DNA from: Mycolicibacterium flavescens
GTDB lineage: Bacteria > Actinomycetota > Actinomycetes > Mycobacteriales > Mycobacteriaceae
DNA: 64,000 nucleotides
Direction of reading: 5' to 3'
NCBI RefSeq assembly: GCF_001722335.1
Contig: NZ_MIHA01000004.1
Location: 186,001-250,000, forward strand
Part shown: positions 41,535 through 50,033 of the stretch, in pieces
How positions within the stretch are numbered: the first letter of the stretch is position 1
Layout: each line of letters opens with the position of its first letter
Program-made: the position numbers and the translations under genes
Notes under the pieces: model-generated
The model's database searches: none
Told to the model about the DNA's origin: nothing
The model's input: only the letters and a program-made list of their open reading frames with translations

Positions 41535-43208
41535 ATGAGCACCGGTACCGAGCAGCGCCGATCCGGAGAACAGCAGCCCGACGTCGGCGACCTGCTGACC
41601 GGTTTCGTCCCGTTCCCCGCCGACCGCGCCGCGGAGTACCGACGCGCGGGGTACTGGACCGACGAACCGCTGGACTCGATCCTGCGCGATGCCGCGGCAA
41701 AATGGCCCGACCGCACCGCGGTCATCGACCCCGACGTCAGCTACACCTTCGCCGAACTCGACGCGCGCGCCGACCGGATCGGCGCCGCGCTCAGCGACCG
41801 CGGTCTGGCGCCCGGGGACCGCGTGCTGCTGCAGCTGCCGAACATCTGCGAGTTCGCGGTGGCGTTGTTCGGTGTGCTGCGCGCGCGGCTGGTCCCGGTG
41901 ATGTGCCTGCCCGGCCACCGGTCGGCCGAGCTCAACCACTTCGCGGCGGTCAGCGGCGCCGTCGCCGTGATCGTGCCCGATGTGGTGGCCGGCTTCGACT
42001 ACCGGGACCTGGCCGACGACCTGGTGCGCAACAACCCCGCGCTGCAACACGCTTTCGTGCACGGTGAGCCGGGCCACCACCAATCCTGGCGTGCCCTGGC
42101 CGATTTCGACGGGCCGCTGCCGCAGCGGCCGCCGGTCGACGCCGACGTGCCCGCGCTGCTGCTGGTTTCGGGCGGGACGACCGGGCTGCCCAAGCTGATC
42201 GCCCGCACCCACAACGACTACGTCTACACCGCTCGGACCCATGCGCAGGAATGCCACATGACCGGCGACGACGTCTACCTCGTCGTGCTGCCCGCCGGGC
42301 ACAACTTCCCGCTGGGCTGCCCGGGCCTGCTGGGCTCGATGACCGTCGGCGCGACGTCGGTGTTCACCACCGACGCCAGCCCCGAGGCCGCGTTCGCGCT
42401 GATCGACCGGCACCGGGTCACCGTCACCGGGCTGGTCAACGCGCTGGCCAAGGTGTGGACCCAGGCCTGCGAGTGGGAGCCCGTGCTGCCGACGTCGCTG
42501 CGGGTGGTGCAGGTCGGCGGTTCCCGGATGACCCCGCAGGAGGCCGAGTACATCCTCAACGGCCTGGCCCCCGGGTTGCAGCAGATCTTCGGGATGGCCG
42601 AGGGCATGCTGAACTTCACGCGGCCCGGCGACCCGGTCGACGTGGTGGTCAACACGCAGGGCCGGCCGATGTCGCCGCACGACGAGATGCGGGTGGTCGA
42701 CGAGTCCGGCGCCGAGGTGCCCCCCGGCGAGGAGGGTGAACTGCTGGTCCGCGGCCCGTACACGCTCAACGGGTACTACCGCGCCGAGGAGGCCAACGCG
42801 CGCTCGTTCACCCCGGACGGCTTCTACCGCAGCGGGGACCGGGTGCGCATCTTCGCCGACGGCCCGCGCGCCGGCTACGTCGAGGTGACCGGCCGCATCA
42901 AAGACGTCATCCACCGCGGCGGTGAGACGGTCTCGGCGTCCGACCTCGAGGAGCACCTGTTCGCCCACCCCGCGGTGTACGCCGCGGCCGCGGTCGCGCT
43001 GCCCGACGAGTATCTCGGCGAGAAGATCTGCGCGGCAGTCGTGTTCAAGGGCGCGCCGATCACCCTGGCTCAGCTCAACGAGTTCCTCGACGAGCGCGGC
43101 GTCTCGTCGCACTGCAGGCCCGATGTGCTCGCGCCGCTGCCCGCGCTGCCCAAGACCGCGGTCGGCAAGGTCGACAAGAAGAAGGTGGTCAGCCAGCTGA
43201 CCGGCTGA
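41535..43208 (+). CDS. mbtA: aryl-acid AMP ligase MbtA
   Basis: This 557-aa stand-alone adenylating enzyme activates the aryl acid as acyl-AMP and loads it on the aryl carrier domain of MbtB. Signatures are LLVSGGTTGLPKLIARTHNDY (in parts; P-loop about 211), the substrate pocket block LPAGHNFPLGCPG (about 250-262, with the Cys-Pro-Gly form seen in salicylate rather than dihydroxybenzoate enzymes), FGMAEGMLNFTR, FYRSGDRVRI and the C-terminal Lys in PKTAVGKVDKKKV. Mycobacterial MbtA uses salicylate; here 6-methylsalicylate from the convergent PKS is the likely substrate (inference). ATG 41535 follows GAGGGG. Confidence 0.95.
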   Translation: MSTGTEQRRSGEQQPDVGDLLTGFVPFPADRAAEYRRAGYWTDEPLDSILRDAAAKWPDRTAVIDPDVSYTFAELDARADRIGAALSDRGLAPGDRVLLQLPNICEFAVALFGVLRARLVPVMCLPGHRSAELNHFAAVSGAVAVIVPDVVAGFDYRDLADDLVRNNPALQHAFVHGEPGHHQSWRALADFDGPLPQRPPVDADVPALLLVSGGTTGLPKLIARTHNDYVYTARTHAQECHMTGDDVYLVVLPAGHNFPLGCPGLLGSMTVGATSVFTTDASPEAAFALIDRHRVTVTGLVNALAKVWTQACEWEPVLPTSLRVVQVGGSRMTPQEAEYILNGLAPGLQQIFGMAEGMLNFTRPGDPVDVVVNTQGRPMSPHDEMRVVDESGAEVPPGEEGELLVRGPYTLNGYYRAEEANARSFTPDGFYRSGDRVRIFADGPRAGYVEVTGRIKDVIHRGGETVSASDLEEHLFAHPAVYAAAAVALPDEYLGEKICAAVVFKGAPITLAQLNEFLDERGVSSHCRPDVLAPLPALPKTAVGKVDKKKVVSQLTG

Positions 43209-43210
43209 GC

Positions 43211-43286
43211 CGCCGCCGCCGAAACTGAGGTTGTGTAGCAGAACCCGCCGATATCTCGCACATACCTTCAGTTTCGCGGCCGGCGG
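43211..43286. terminator. hairpin between convergent mbtA and PKS genes
   Basis: An imperfect inverted repeat fills the 78-base gap: GCCGAAACTGAGG on the left (about 43218-43230) pairs with CCTTCAGTTTCGC on the right (about 43265-43277), and the flanking GC-rich arms (CCGCCG / CGGCGG) extend it. It ends beside both stop codons, so it probably terminates transcription from both sides. There is no U-run. Confidence 0.5.
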
Positions 43287-46200
43287 TCAGGACACCTGTT
43301 CGGCGGCCGGCGCGCACAGCAGCTCGCCGATGTGCTCGCAAACGGCTGCGGCCGTGGGGTATTCCCACAGCAGCGTCGGCGGCAGCGACAGCCCGGTCTG
43401 CTTCTCCAGGCTGCGCAGCAGCCCGACCGTCATGATCGAGTCCACGCCGAGCTCGACCAGCGGCAGCCCGGTGTCGACGTCGTCCACGGCGACCCCCAGC
43501 TGGGCGGCGACCGCGGCGGCCACCACCTCGGCGATCCGCTGCGGGTCGGCGCCGGCCAGATCCGGGACCGCGACGTCGTCGACAGCGGCTTCGTCGTGCG
43601 CGGCGGGCGCCACATCGGCCAGCATCGGCACCGATGCGGCAGCCGGAAGTACCGGCAGCACAACGACATTGGCTTCGTCGTACCGCATCGCCAGGTCCAG
43701 CGCCCGCATGGCCTCGTCGGCGCCGATGGTGTCCATGCCCAGCGCGTCGAGTTGGGCGGCGACGAATCCCGACGTCGACCCCATGCCCAGCCCCCGCCAC
43801 GCGGTCCACGCGACGCTGACCGTGCGGTCGCCGAGCCGGCGACGGTGGCGGGCCATCACGTCGAGGAACGAGTTCGCGCACGCGTAGGCGCCCTGGCCGG
43901 GGAAGCCCGCGAGGTAGCCGCACGACGAGAACAGCACCATCCAGTCCAGTTGCTCGGGCGGGAACACCTCGTGCAGGGTCAGCGTGCCGTCGACCTTGGG
44001 CCGCATGGCCGCGGTGAAATCGTCGGCCGTGGTGTTGACCAGCAGCGCGCCCGCCTCGACACCGGCGGCGTGGATCACCCCGCGCACCGGCGGCAGTTCA
44101 CGCAGCGCATCGCGCAACACGTCGGCGGCGCCGGCGGCGGCGATGTCGACCGCGAGCACCCGCACCGACACCCCGCGCTCCTCGAGCGCCGAAACGGTGC
44201 GCACCAGTTCCGACTCGGCGTCCCAGTCCGTGCGGTTGGGCATCCCGCTGCGCGACAGCAGCACCAACCGGCGGGCCCCGATGTCGGCCAGCCGCTGCGC
44301 CATCCGCAGACCCAGCGCACCGGTGCCGCCGGTGATCAGGTAGGTGCCGCCCGCCGAGCACTGCAGCGGGCTGCCGGTGCCGCGCGGGGCCGGCGCCAGC
44401 CGCGCCGAGCGGGCCCGGCCGTCGCGCACGACGACCACGGGATGCCCGTGCACGGAGGCCAGCACCCCGATCGGCAGCGGTCCGGCCGCGACGTCGAGCA
44501 CGCCGCCGAACACGTCCGGGTGCTCGGCCGCGGCGACCCTGGCCAGGCCCCACAGCGGCGCGTGGGCCACGTTGACACCCTCGTACACCTGGTCGGTGAG
44601 CACCCAGAGCCGCGCCTTGGCGCCGTGGTCGAGCAGCGCGCGCAGCGTCTGCATCACCGCACCGACCGAAGCCTGCGGGTCCTCGCCGCGGCGCGGGATC
44701 AGCAGCACCGCGGTGTCGCGGTTCAATGCCGCAGCGGCGCCGGCGAATTCGGTGGCGTCGGCATGCAGGTCGTAGGGCACCTCGGCGGCCGACAGGTCAC
44801 GCACCACCTGTTCGCGGGTGGCGTCGTCGCCGCCGACCACCGTCACCGCGGCCGGTCGGGCGTCGTCCTGCCACGGCACCGGATGCCACGACAGCTGGTG
44901 CAGCATCCGCGAAACGTCGCTGCCCGAAGGGTTCTCGAGTTCGTCGAACGTCATCCCGGTCAGCGCCGCCAGCACCTTGCCGGACTCCTCGGCCAGCACC
45001 ACGTCTGTCGTCGTCCCGCCGGGCCGGCGCCGGACGTGCAGCAGCGCGACGTCGGGCGCCTGCCCGTGCACCTGGACGCGTTCGATGCGGGCCGGCATCC
45101 GCAGCCGCGGCGGCCCGCCGAACACCGTCGAGGCCGCCGAGGTGGCGGCATCGAGCAGCGACGCCCACGTCGCCGGGGTGGTGCGGTCACCGCGGGCGGC
45201 GACCTTGGCGATCAGTTCGCCGTCACCGCCGTGCAATTCGAGGATCTCCCAGTCGAATCCCATCGCGGCCACGCCCAGCGTGGCGAGCGTGTCGACGACG
45301 TGGCCCGACGGCAGCGCCTCGGGGCAGCGGTCGCGGGCGGCGCCCTCGTCGAGGACGTCACCGACGAGGTCCTCGATGTCCTCGTCGGCGGCGACCACCG
45401 CGCTGGAGTGGGTGAGCCAGCCGCCGTCCTCGTCGTCCTCGTCGTCGACGAGGCGGGTGGCCAGGGTCAACCCGCGATCCTGCAGCACGACCTGCACGTC
45501 GCGGGCGCGGCCCGGGGCGACGGGTGTCCGCAGCCGGACGTCGACGAGATCGCCGGCGCGGCCGCGTCGGCTGTCCATGGCGCGGGCGGCGGCCAGGAAC
45601 GTGTTGACGATGACCGCGGCGGGCACGATCTCGGTGCCCTTGACCGGGTGGTCGCCGGGGTAGGGCCGGGTGTCGAGGTCGACGCGGGTCTGCCACATGC
45701 GGGAGGCCACCGCACCGGTCACCTCGGTGCGGCCGCCGAGCAGGGTGTGGCTGTCCACGTCGTGCACCGCGCGCCCGCCGGGCGGCGGGGTCGGGGTGCG
45801 CCAGAAGCGCCGGTGCTGCCACTGGGTCACCGGTACGTCGGCATCCCACGGCGCCGCGGCGGGCAGACCGACGTCCACGGGCGCGCCGTGGCAGTGCAGC
45901 TGCGCGACGGCCGTTGCGACGGAGCGCGTTTCGGGACGGTCGCGGCGCAGCAGCGGGACCACCGCGTGGTCGTCGACGCCGGATTCGGTGAGGGTCTCGA
46001 CGATCGAATGCGCGACCACCGGGTGCGCCGAGACCTCCAGGAACAGCCGGTGTCCGTCGTCGATCGCGGCCGAGACGGCTTCGGCGAACCGCACCCGGTC
46101 GCGCAGGTTGGCCACCCAGTAGTGCTGATCGCGGCGCGCCGCCGAGCGCGGATCGGGCAGCGCGGTGGTGTAGAGCGGGATCTGCGGTGGGCGCGGCGGC

Positions 46201-48446
46201 GGCAACTGGCCGGTGAGCCGGCCGAGCTCGGCGGTCAGATCGTCCATCGCGGGGCTGTGGAACGCGACGTCGGTGTTGACGCGGCGCATCATCACGCCCT
46301 CGTCGCCCCACTGCCGGCACAGGTCCTCGACCCCGGCGACCACACCGGAGATCACCGTCGACTGCGGGGAGGCGCTGATCGCCGCCACCACGTCGGTGCG
46401 GCCGGCCAGCCGGCGCTCGGCTTCGTCGAACGGCAGGCGCGCCAAGGCCATCGCGCCCTTGCCGAGCACCGACCGGAAGCCGCGGGCCCGGTAGCAGGCG
46501 ACCGCGGCGCCGACGGTCAGGTCGAACACCCCGGCGGTGACGCACGCGGCGACCTCGCCGACCGAGTGTCCGATGATCGCTGCGGGCCTGACACCGCGCC
46601 CGCGCAGCACCGCCGCGAGACCGACCTGCATCGCAAAGGTCAGGGCCTGCACCTGGTCGGTGCCGCCGAGTTCGCCAGTGGACAGCGCCGCGCGCGCCGA
46701 GAAGCCGAGTTCAGCGCCGAAGACCGGGTCGATGGTGTCGATCACCGCTGCGAACTCCGGTGCAGCGGTGAGTAGTTCGCGACCCATTCCGGTCCAGTGC
46801 GAGCCGTGGCCGGAGAACACCCACACCGCGCCGTCGGCCGCGGAGCGCAGCACCGATCCGGTGACCGCCCCCGGGTCGCCCCCGGCGACGGCGGTGAACG
46901 CCTCGGCGGCCGCGGCGGCGGTGTCGGCCACGACCGCGGCGCGCACCGGTTCGTGCGAGCGCCGCGACCACAGCGTCGCCGCGACCGGCTCGAGCGCCTG
47001 GGTGTCGTCGTCGCGGAGGCGGTTCGCCAGCGCGCGGGCCTGTGCCTGGACGCGGGTGGTCGACCGCGCCGAGATCGGCAGGATCATCGGGAAGCTCTGC
47101 GGCCGCGCGGTTTCGGCAGCCTGTGTGTCGGGCGCCTCCTCGAGCAGGACGTGGGCGATGGTGCCGCCGTAGCCGTAGCTGCACACCGCGGCGCGGCGCG
47201 GGGCACCGGCGGCGTGGTCCCACGGCTCGGTGCGCGTGGGGACCCGCAGGCCGCTCGCGGCCCAGTCGACGGCCGGGGTCAGCGTCGTGACACCGGCGGT
47301 GGGCGGAATGGTCCGATGGTGCAGCGCGAGGGCCGCTTTGATGAGCCCGATGACCCCGGCGCCGCCTTCGAGGTGACCGACGTTGGGTTTCACCGAGCCG
47401 ATGCGGCACGGCGCGTCGGCCGGCCTGCCCTGCCCGTAGACCGCCGCCAGCGCGCCCACCTCGGTGGGGTCGCCGCTGGGCGTGCCGGTGCCGTGCGCCT
47501 CGACGAAGCTGACGCTCTCGGGCGCGACGCCCGCGAATTCGCATGCCCGCCGGAACATGTCGGCCTGCGCCTCACCGTTGGGCGACATGATGCCGACAGT
47601 GCGGCCGTCCTGCGCGACGGCGCCGCCGCGCACCACCGCGTACACGTGGTCCCCGTCGCGCAGCGCGTCGCTCAGGCGTTTGAGCACGACCACACCCGCA
47701 CCTTCGCCGCGGCCGTAACCGTCGGCGGCGGCGTCGAATGTCTTGCAGCGTCCGTCGGGTGCGGTGGCGCCCGCCACGTCGAGCACCCGGGTCAGGCCGG
47801 GTCCGATGAGTGCGCTGACCCCGCCGGCGATCGCCAACGACGTCTCACCGGTGCGCAGCATCTGGCACGCCTGGTGCACCGCGACCAGCGATGCCGCGCA
47901 CGCGGCGTCCAGCGCGACGCTGGGGCCGCGCAGATCCAACAGGTGCGACACCCGGTTGGCGATGCCGCACAGCGAGGTGCCGATACCGGTCCACGCCTCG
48001 ATACCGGGCAGGTCCTCCATGATCAGCTTGCCGTAGTCGTTGGAGTTGACGCCCATCAGCACCGCGGTGTCGCTGCCCGCCAACGACTTCGGCGGCACCC
48101 CGGCGTGTTCGAGCGCCTCCCAGCTGACCTCGAGCGCGAGCCGCTGCTGGGGGTCCATGAGTTCGGCTTCGCGCGGTGAGACGCCGAAGAACTCGGCGTC
48201 GAAGCCGGGCAGGTCGTCGAGGAACGTGCCCCACCGCGTGACGTCTTTGAGGATCGCGGCGTTGCGCGGGTCGCGCCGCAGGTACGGCTCCCAGCGTTCC
48301 TCGGGCACCTCGCGCACGTCGCTGCCGCCGCCGAGCAGGAACTTCCAGAACTGCGCGGGTGTGCCGATGTCGCCGGCCACTCGGCAGCCGATCCCGATGA
48401 TCGCGACGGGCTCGGGGTGGGTGTCGGTCGGGTGGGCCTCCGTCAC
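43287..48446 (-). CDS. iterative type I PKS, 6-methylsalicylic acid synthase type (KS-AT-DH-KR-ACP)
   Basis: This about 1719-aa single-module synthase has ketosynthase at about 15-430 (LDAACAASLVAVHQ, Cys about 182; EAHGTGTPSGDP; VKPNVGHLEGGAG), acyltransferase at about 545-850 (VFSGHGSHWTGMG; GHSVGEVAACVTAG, about 630), dehydratase/thiohydrolase-type domain at about 890-1160 (DHPVKGTEIVPAAV), ketoreductase at about 1370-1560 (LITGGTGALGLRMAQ; SSCGYLAGFPGQGAYACAN with Ser and Tyr-x3-Asn) and carrier at about 1640-1710 (VELGVDSIMTVGLL, LPPTLLWEYPTAAAV). Order, length and the ACP/KR wording are those of bacterial 6-methylsalicylate synthases. An intact KR favours 6-methylsalicylate over orsellinate. 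It occupies the place of mbtI, converges with mbtA and carries an IdeR-like box. The start is uncertain: GTG 48446, or TTG 48455; the open frame to 48518 runs through the iron box. Confidence 0.88.
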   Translation of the reverse strand: MTEAHPTDTHPEPVAIIGIGCRVAGDIGTPAQFWKFLLGGGSDVREVPEERWEPYLRRDPRNAAILKDVTRWGTFLDDLPGFDAEFFGVSPREAELMDPQQRLALEVSWEALEHAGVPPKSLAGSDTAVLMGVNSNDYGKLIMEDLPGIEAWTGIGTSLCGIANRVSHLLDLRGPSVALDAACAASLVAVHQACQMLRTGETSLAIAGGVSALIGPGLTRVLDVAGATAPDGRCKTFDAAADGYGRGEGAGVVVLKRLSDALRDGDHVYAVVRGGAVAQDGRTVGIMSPNGEAQADMFRRACEFAGVAPESVSFVEAHGTGTPSGDPTEVGALAAVYGQGRPADAPCRIGSVKPNVGHLEGGAGVIGLIKAALALHHRTIPPTAGVTTLTPAVDWAASGLRVPTRTEPWDHAAGAPRRAAVCSYGYGGTIAHVLLEEAPDTQAAETARPQSFPMILPISARSTTRVQAQARALANRLRDDDTQALEPVAATLWSRRSHEPVRAAVVADTAAAAAEAFTAVAGGDPGAVTGSVLRSAADGAVWVFSGHGSHWTGMGRELLTAAPEFAAVIDTIDPVFGAELGFSARAALSTGELGGTDQVQALTFAMQVGLAAVLRGRGVRPAAIIGHSVGEVAACVTAGVFDLTVGAAVACYRARGFRSVLGKGAMALARLPFDEAERRLAGRTDVVAAISASPQSTVISGVVAGVEDLCRQWGDEGVMMRRVNTDVAFHSPAMDDLTAELGRLTGQLPPPRPPQIPLYTTALPDPRSAARRDQHYWVANLRDRVRFAEAVSAAIDDGHRLFLEVSAHPVVAHSIVETLTESGVDDHAVVPLLRRDRPETRSVATAVAQLHCHGAPVDVGLPAAAPWDADVPVTQWQHRRFWRTPTPPPGGRAVHDVDSHTLLGGRTEVTGAVASRMWQTRVDLDTRPYPGDHPVKGTEIVPAAVIVNTFLAAARAMDSRRGRAGDLVDVRLRTPVAPGRARDVQVVLQDRGLTLATRLVDDEDDEDGGWLTHSSAVVAADEDIEDLVGDVLDEGAARDRCPEALPSGHVVDTLATLGVAAMGFDWEILELHGGDGELIAKVAARGDRTTPATWASLLDAATSAASTVFGGPPRLRMPARIERVQVHGQAPDVALLHVRRRPGGTTTDVVLAEESGKVLAALTGMTFDELENPSGSDVSRMLHQLSWHPVPWQDDARPAAVTVVGGDDATREQVVRDLSAAEVPYDLHADATEFAGAAAALNRDTAVLLIPRRGEDPQASVGAVMQTLRALLDHGAKARLWVLTDQVYEGVNVAHAPLWGLARVAAAEHPDVFGGVLDVAAGPLPIGVLASVHGHPVVVVRDGRARSARLAPAPRGTGSPLQCSAGGTYLITGGTGALGLRMAQRLADIGARRLVLLSRSGMPNRTDWDAESELVRTVSALEERGVSVRVLAVDIAAAGAADVLRDALRELPPVRGVIHAAGVEAGALLVNTTADDFTAAMRPKVDGTLTLHEVFPPEQLDWMVLFSSCGYLAGFPGQGAYACANSFLDVMARHRRRLGDRTVSVAWTAWRGLGMGSTSGFVAAQLDALGMDTIGADEAMRALDLAMRYDEANVVVLPVLPAAASVPMLADVAPAAHDEAAVDDVAVPDLAGADPQRIAEVVAAAVAAQLGVAVDDVDTGLPLVELGVDSIMTVGLLRSLEKQTGLSLPPTLLWEYPTAAAVCEHIGELLCAPAAEQVS

Positions 48447-48465
48447 GTCAGCCAAGCCCCCAAAG

Positions 48466-48484
48466 TCTGGATAGCCTTGCCTAA
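48466..48484 (-). promoter_or_regulatory. IdeR-like iron box upstream of the PKS
   Basis: The minus strand reads TTAGGCAAGGCTATCCAGA, 14 of 19 matches to the IdeR consensus, with an intact TTAGG and AGGCTA core. It ends 19 bases before the chosen GTG. The site ties the PKS to the same iron regulon as the mbt genes. Confidence 0.7.
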
Positions 48485-48677
48485 TAACCCACACGCCATG
48501 GCGGCAATAGTGGCACAATCTCGGCCGCTTTTGGAATTTACGGCGGCAGTCGAAGGGTGGTGCCGGTCACGTCGCCGACGCTCCCGGGCGACGGCTGTGG
48601 GGCGCCGATTTCCACGCCAGGGCTGCGAACCCGGTCAGATCGCGACCCTGCCGCAAATTTCGGCGACCGGCGGCACG

Positions 48678-49376
48678 TCAGAAGGTGCGCACCGCCAGCG
48701 GTTCGTCGCTGCCCGACACGCGGATGTCGATGGCGGCGATCTCGGCGGTCGGGATGCTTGTCGCCGCGGACAGGCCGTTGGCTTCGTCGCCGGCCGGACG
48801 CCAGGAGCCGACCGCCGTCTGGGCGCCGTCGCGCGTCGTGACCACCAGGTCGTAGCTGTCGACGTCGCGGGCCCAGTCCTTGGTGTACTCGCACGCCCAG
48901 TTGAGCTCGGTGCCCCACTGCTTCTCGGTGACGGCCAGTTGGGCGGTCAGCCCCGGGCGCTGGCCCGGCTGCATCGGCGACATCGCCACCGTCTGCACCG
49001 ACGGCGCCGAGCGCGGGAACACCGTCGCCCCCACCACGCCGCCGAGCACGGCCAGCGCCGCGGCGACCGCGACCGCACCGACCATCGTCGCGCGCCGCGA
49101 CCGGCGTTGCCGCTGCGCGTCCAGCGAGGCCACCCCGGGCGGCGGCACCGAGGAGTCGGCGGGCGGCTCGATCAGCGCCAGGGCCTCTTCCGGGCTGAGC
49201 ACGTCGAGCATTGCGGGCAGGTCGGCGAAGGCCTCCAGGTCGGCGGCGCGGTCGGGGTTCTTGGCGAGGTACTCCTCGTAGGTGCGGCGCTCGTCGACGT
49301 CCAGCGCCCCGAGCACGTAGGCCGCGTCCCACTCGGCGATCTCATCGGGCGTCCGGTCGGGTGTCTGGTTGCGCAC
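48678..49376 (-). CDS. anti-sigma factor, RslA-like, without zinc motif
   Basis: This 232-aa membrane protein starts at GTG 49376, with AGGGGAG seven bases upstream. The cytoplasmic N-domain (about 1-95) contains DEIAEWDAAYVLGALDVDERRTYEEYLAKNPD, in parts like RslA of M. tuberculosis, which binds SigL. The HxxxCxxC zinc motif of that family is missing: EEYLAKNPDRAADL stands in its place. One transmembrane helix at about 110-130 (AVAVAAALAVLGGVVGA) precedes an extracytoplasmic domain (LTAQLAVTEKQWGTELNW; IAAIDIRVSGSDEPLAVRTF). It overlaps the sigma factor frame by 205 bases. Confidence 0.82.
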   Translation of the reverse strand: MRNQTPDRTPDEIAEWDAAYVLGALDVDERRTYEEYLAKNPDRAADLEAFADLPAMLDVLSPEEALALIEPPADSSVPPPGVASLDAQRQRRSRRATMVGAVAVAAALAVLGGVVGATVFPRSAPSVQTVAMSPMQPGQRPGLTAQLAVTEKQWGTELNWACEYTKDWARDVDSYDLVVTTRDGAQTAVGSWRPAGDEANGLSAATSIPTAEIAAIDIRVSGSDEPLAVRTF

Positions 49377-49882
49377 TGGACCACTCCCCTCTCCTGCAAC
49401 GCTATTCGCAACGCGCGCAACGCGTAGTGAAGTCTGGATTTGACGGTGCCCGGCGGGACGTTCTCCGAGCGGGCGATGTCGGCGACGGTCTGGCCCAGGT
49501 AGTAGGAGCGCACGATCGCGGTGCGGTGGTCGGCGCTCAGCGATTTGAGCGCCTCGGCGAGTATCCACTTGTCGACCGCGGGTCCGATCGCGTCGAGCGA
49601 GGGCCGCTCGGGCAGGTCGTCGGTCTGCAGTTCGCGGCTGAAGCGTGCGCTGCGCCGGTCGTCGATCACCAGGTTACGGGCGACGGTGAACAGCCAGGCG
49701 CGGGCCGCGTCGCCGGGCTGGTCGAGGATCTCGCGCTTGCGCCACAACCGCAGCAGCGCCTCCTGCACGACATCCTCGGCGAACGGCATGTCGCCGCGGG
49801 TCAGCCGCAGCACGTAGCGCAGCAGCGCCTGGCGGTGTTCGTCATGAACCGCGCGCAGCAGGTCCGCCTGATGCTCAGTCAT
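49172..49882 (-). CDS. ECF sigma factor, SigL-like
   Basis: This 236-aa open frame has sigma region 2 at about 10-80 (RYVLRLTRGDMPFAEDVVQEALLRLW; RAWLFTVARNLVIDDRRSAR) and region 4 at about 105-165 (LKSLSADHRTAIVRSYYLGQTVADIA; PPGTVKSRLHYALRALR). The core ends near residue 168, as in SigL (177 aa). The frame continues another 66 residues of Ser/Pro/Thr/Arg-rich sequence through the anti-sigma gene, which looks like read-through rather than a domain. ATG 49882 is preferred over GTG 49888; GGGGGTGG lies just upstream. The pair is probably one autoregulated operon. No SigL-type promoter could be picked out confidently. Confidence 0.85.
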   Translation of the reverse strand: MTEHQADLLRAVHDEHRQALLRYVLRLTRGDMPFAEDVVQEALLRLWRKREILDQPGDAARAWLFTVARNLVIDDRRSARFSRELQTDDLPERPSLDAIGPAVDKWILAEALKSLSADHRTAIVRSYYLGQTVADIARSENVPPGTVKSRLHYALRALRIALQERGVVQCATRHPTGRPMRSPSGTRPTCSGRWTSTSAAPTRSTSPRTPTAPPTWRPSPTCPQCSTCSARKRPWR

Positions 49883-50033
49883 GACCACCCCCGGTCAAGG
49901 CCATCCCCGCTTTCCCGTCATCCACACCGAACACAACGACGAGACGTCGGCAGCCGTTCACTGCTCCCGGCGACTGTGGGGTCGTGTCACGCGCGCCAGG
50001 GAAAAGCGTGCCTCAACCCCACACTCGGCGCAT

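Noticed and set aside
43287..44345. Orsellinate or a non-reduced product for the PKS
   Set aside because: The KR nucleotide motif and catalytic Ser/Tyr are intact, favouring the one-reduction product 6-methylsalicylate; not excluded experimentally.
48447..48518. Longer N-terminus of the PKS from 48518
   Set aside because: The extension reads through the IdeR-like box and lacks any KS similarity.
48571..48592. GTCGCC/GGCGAC inverted repeat as terminator of the anti-sigma gene
   Set aside because: A 6-bp stem with a 10-base loop is expected by chance in DNA of this GC content.
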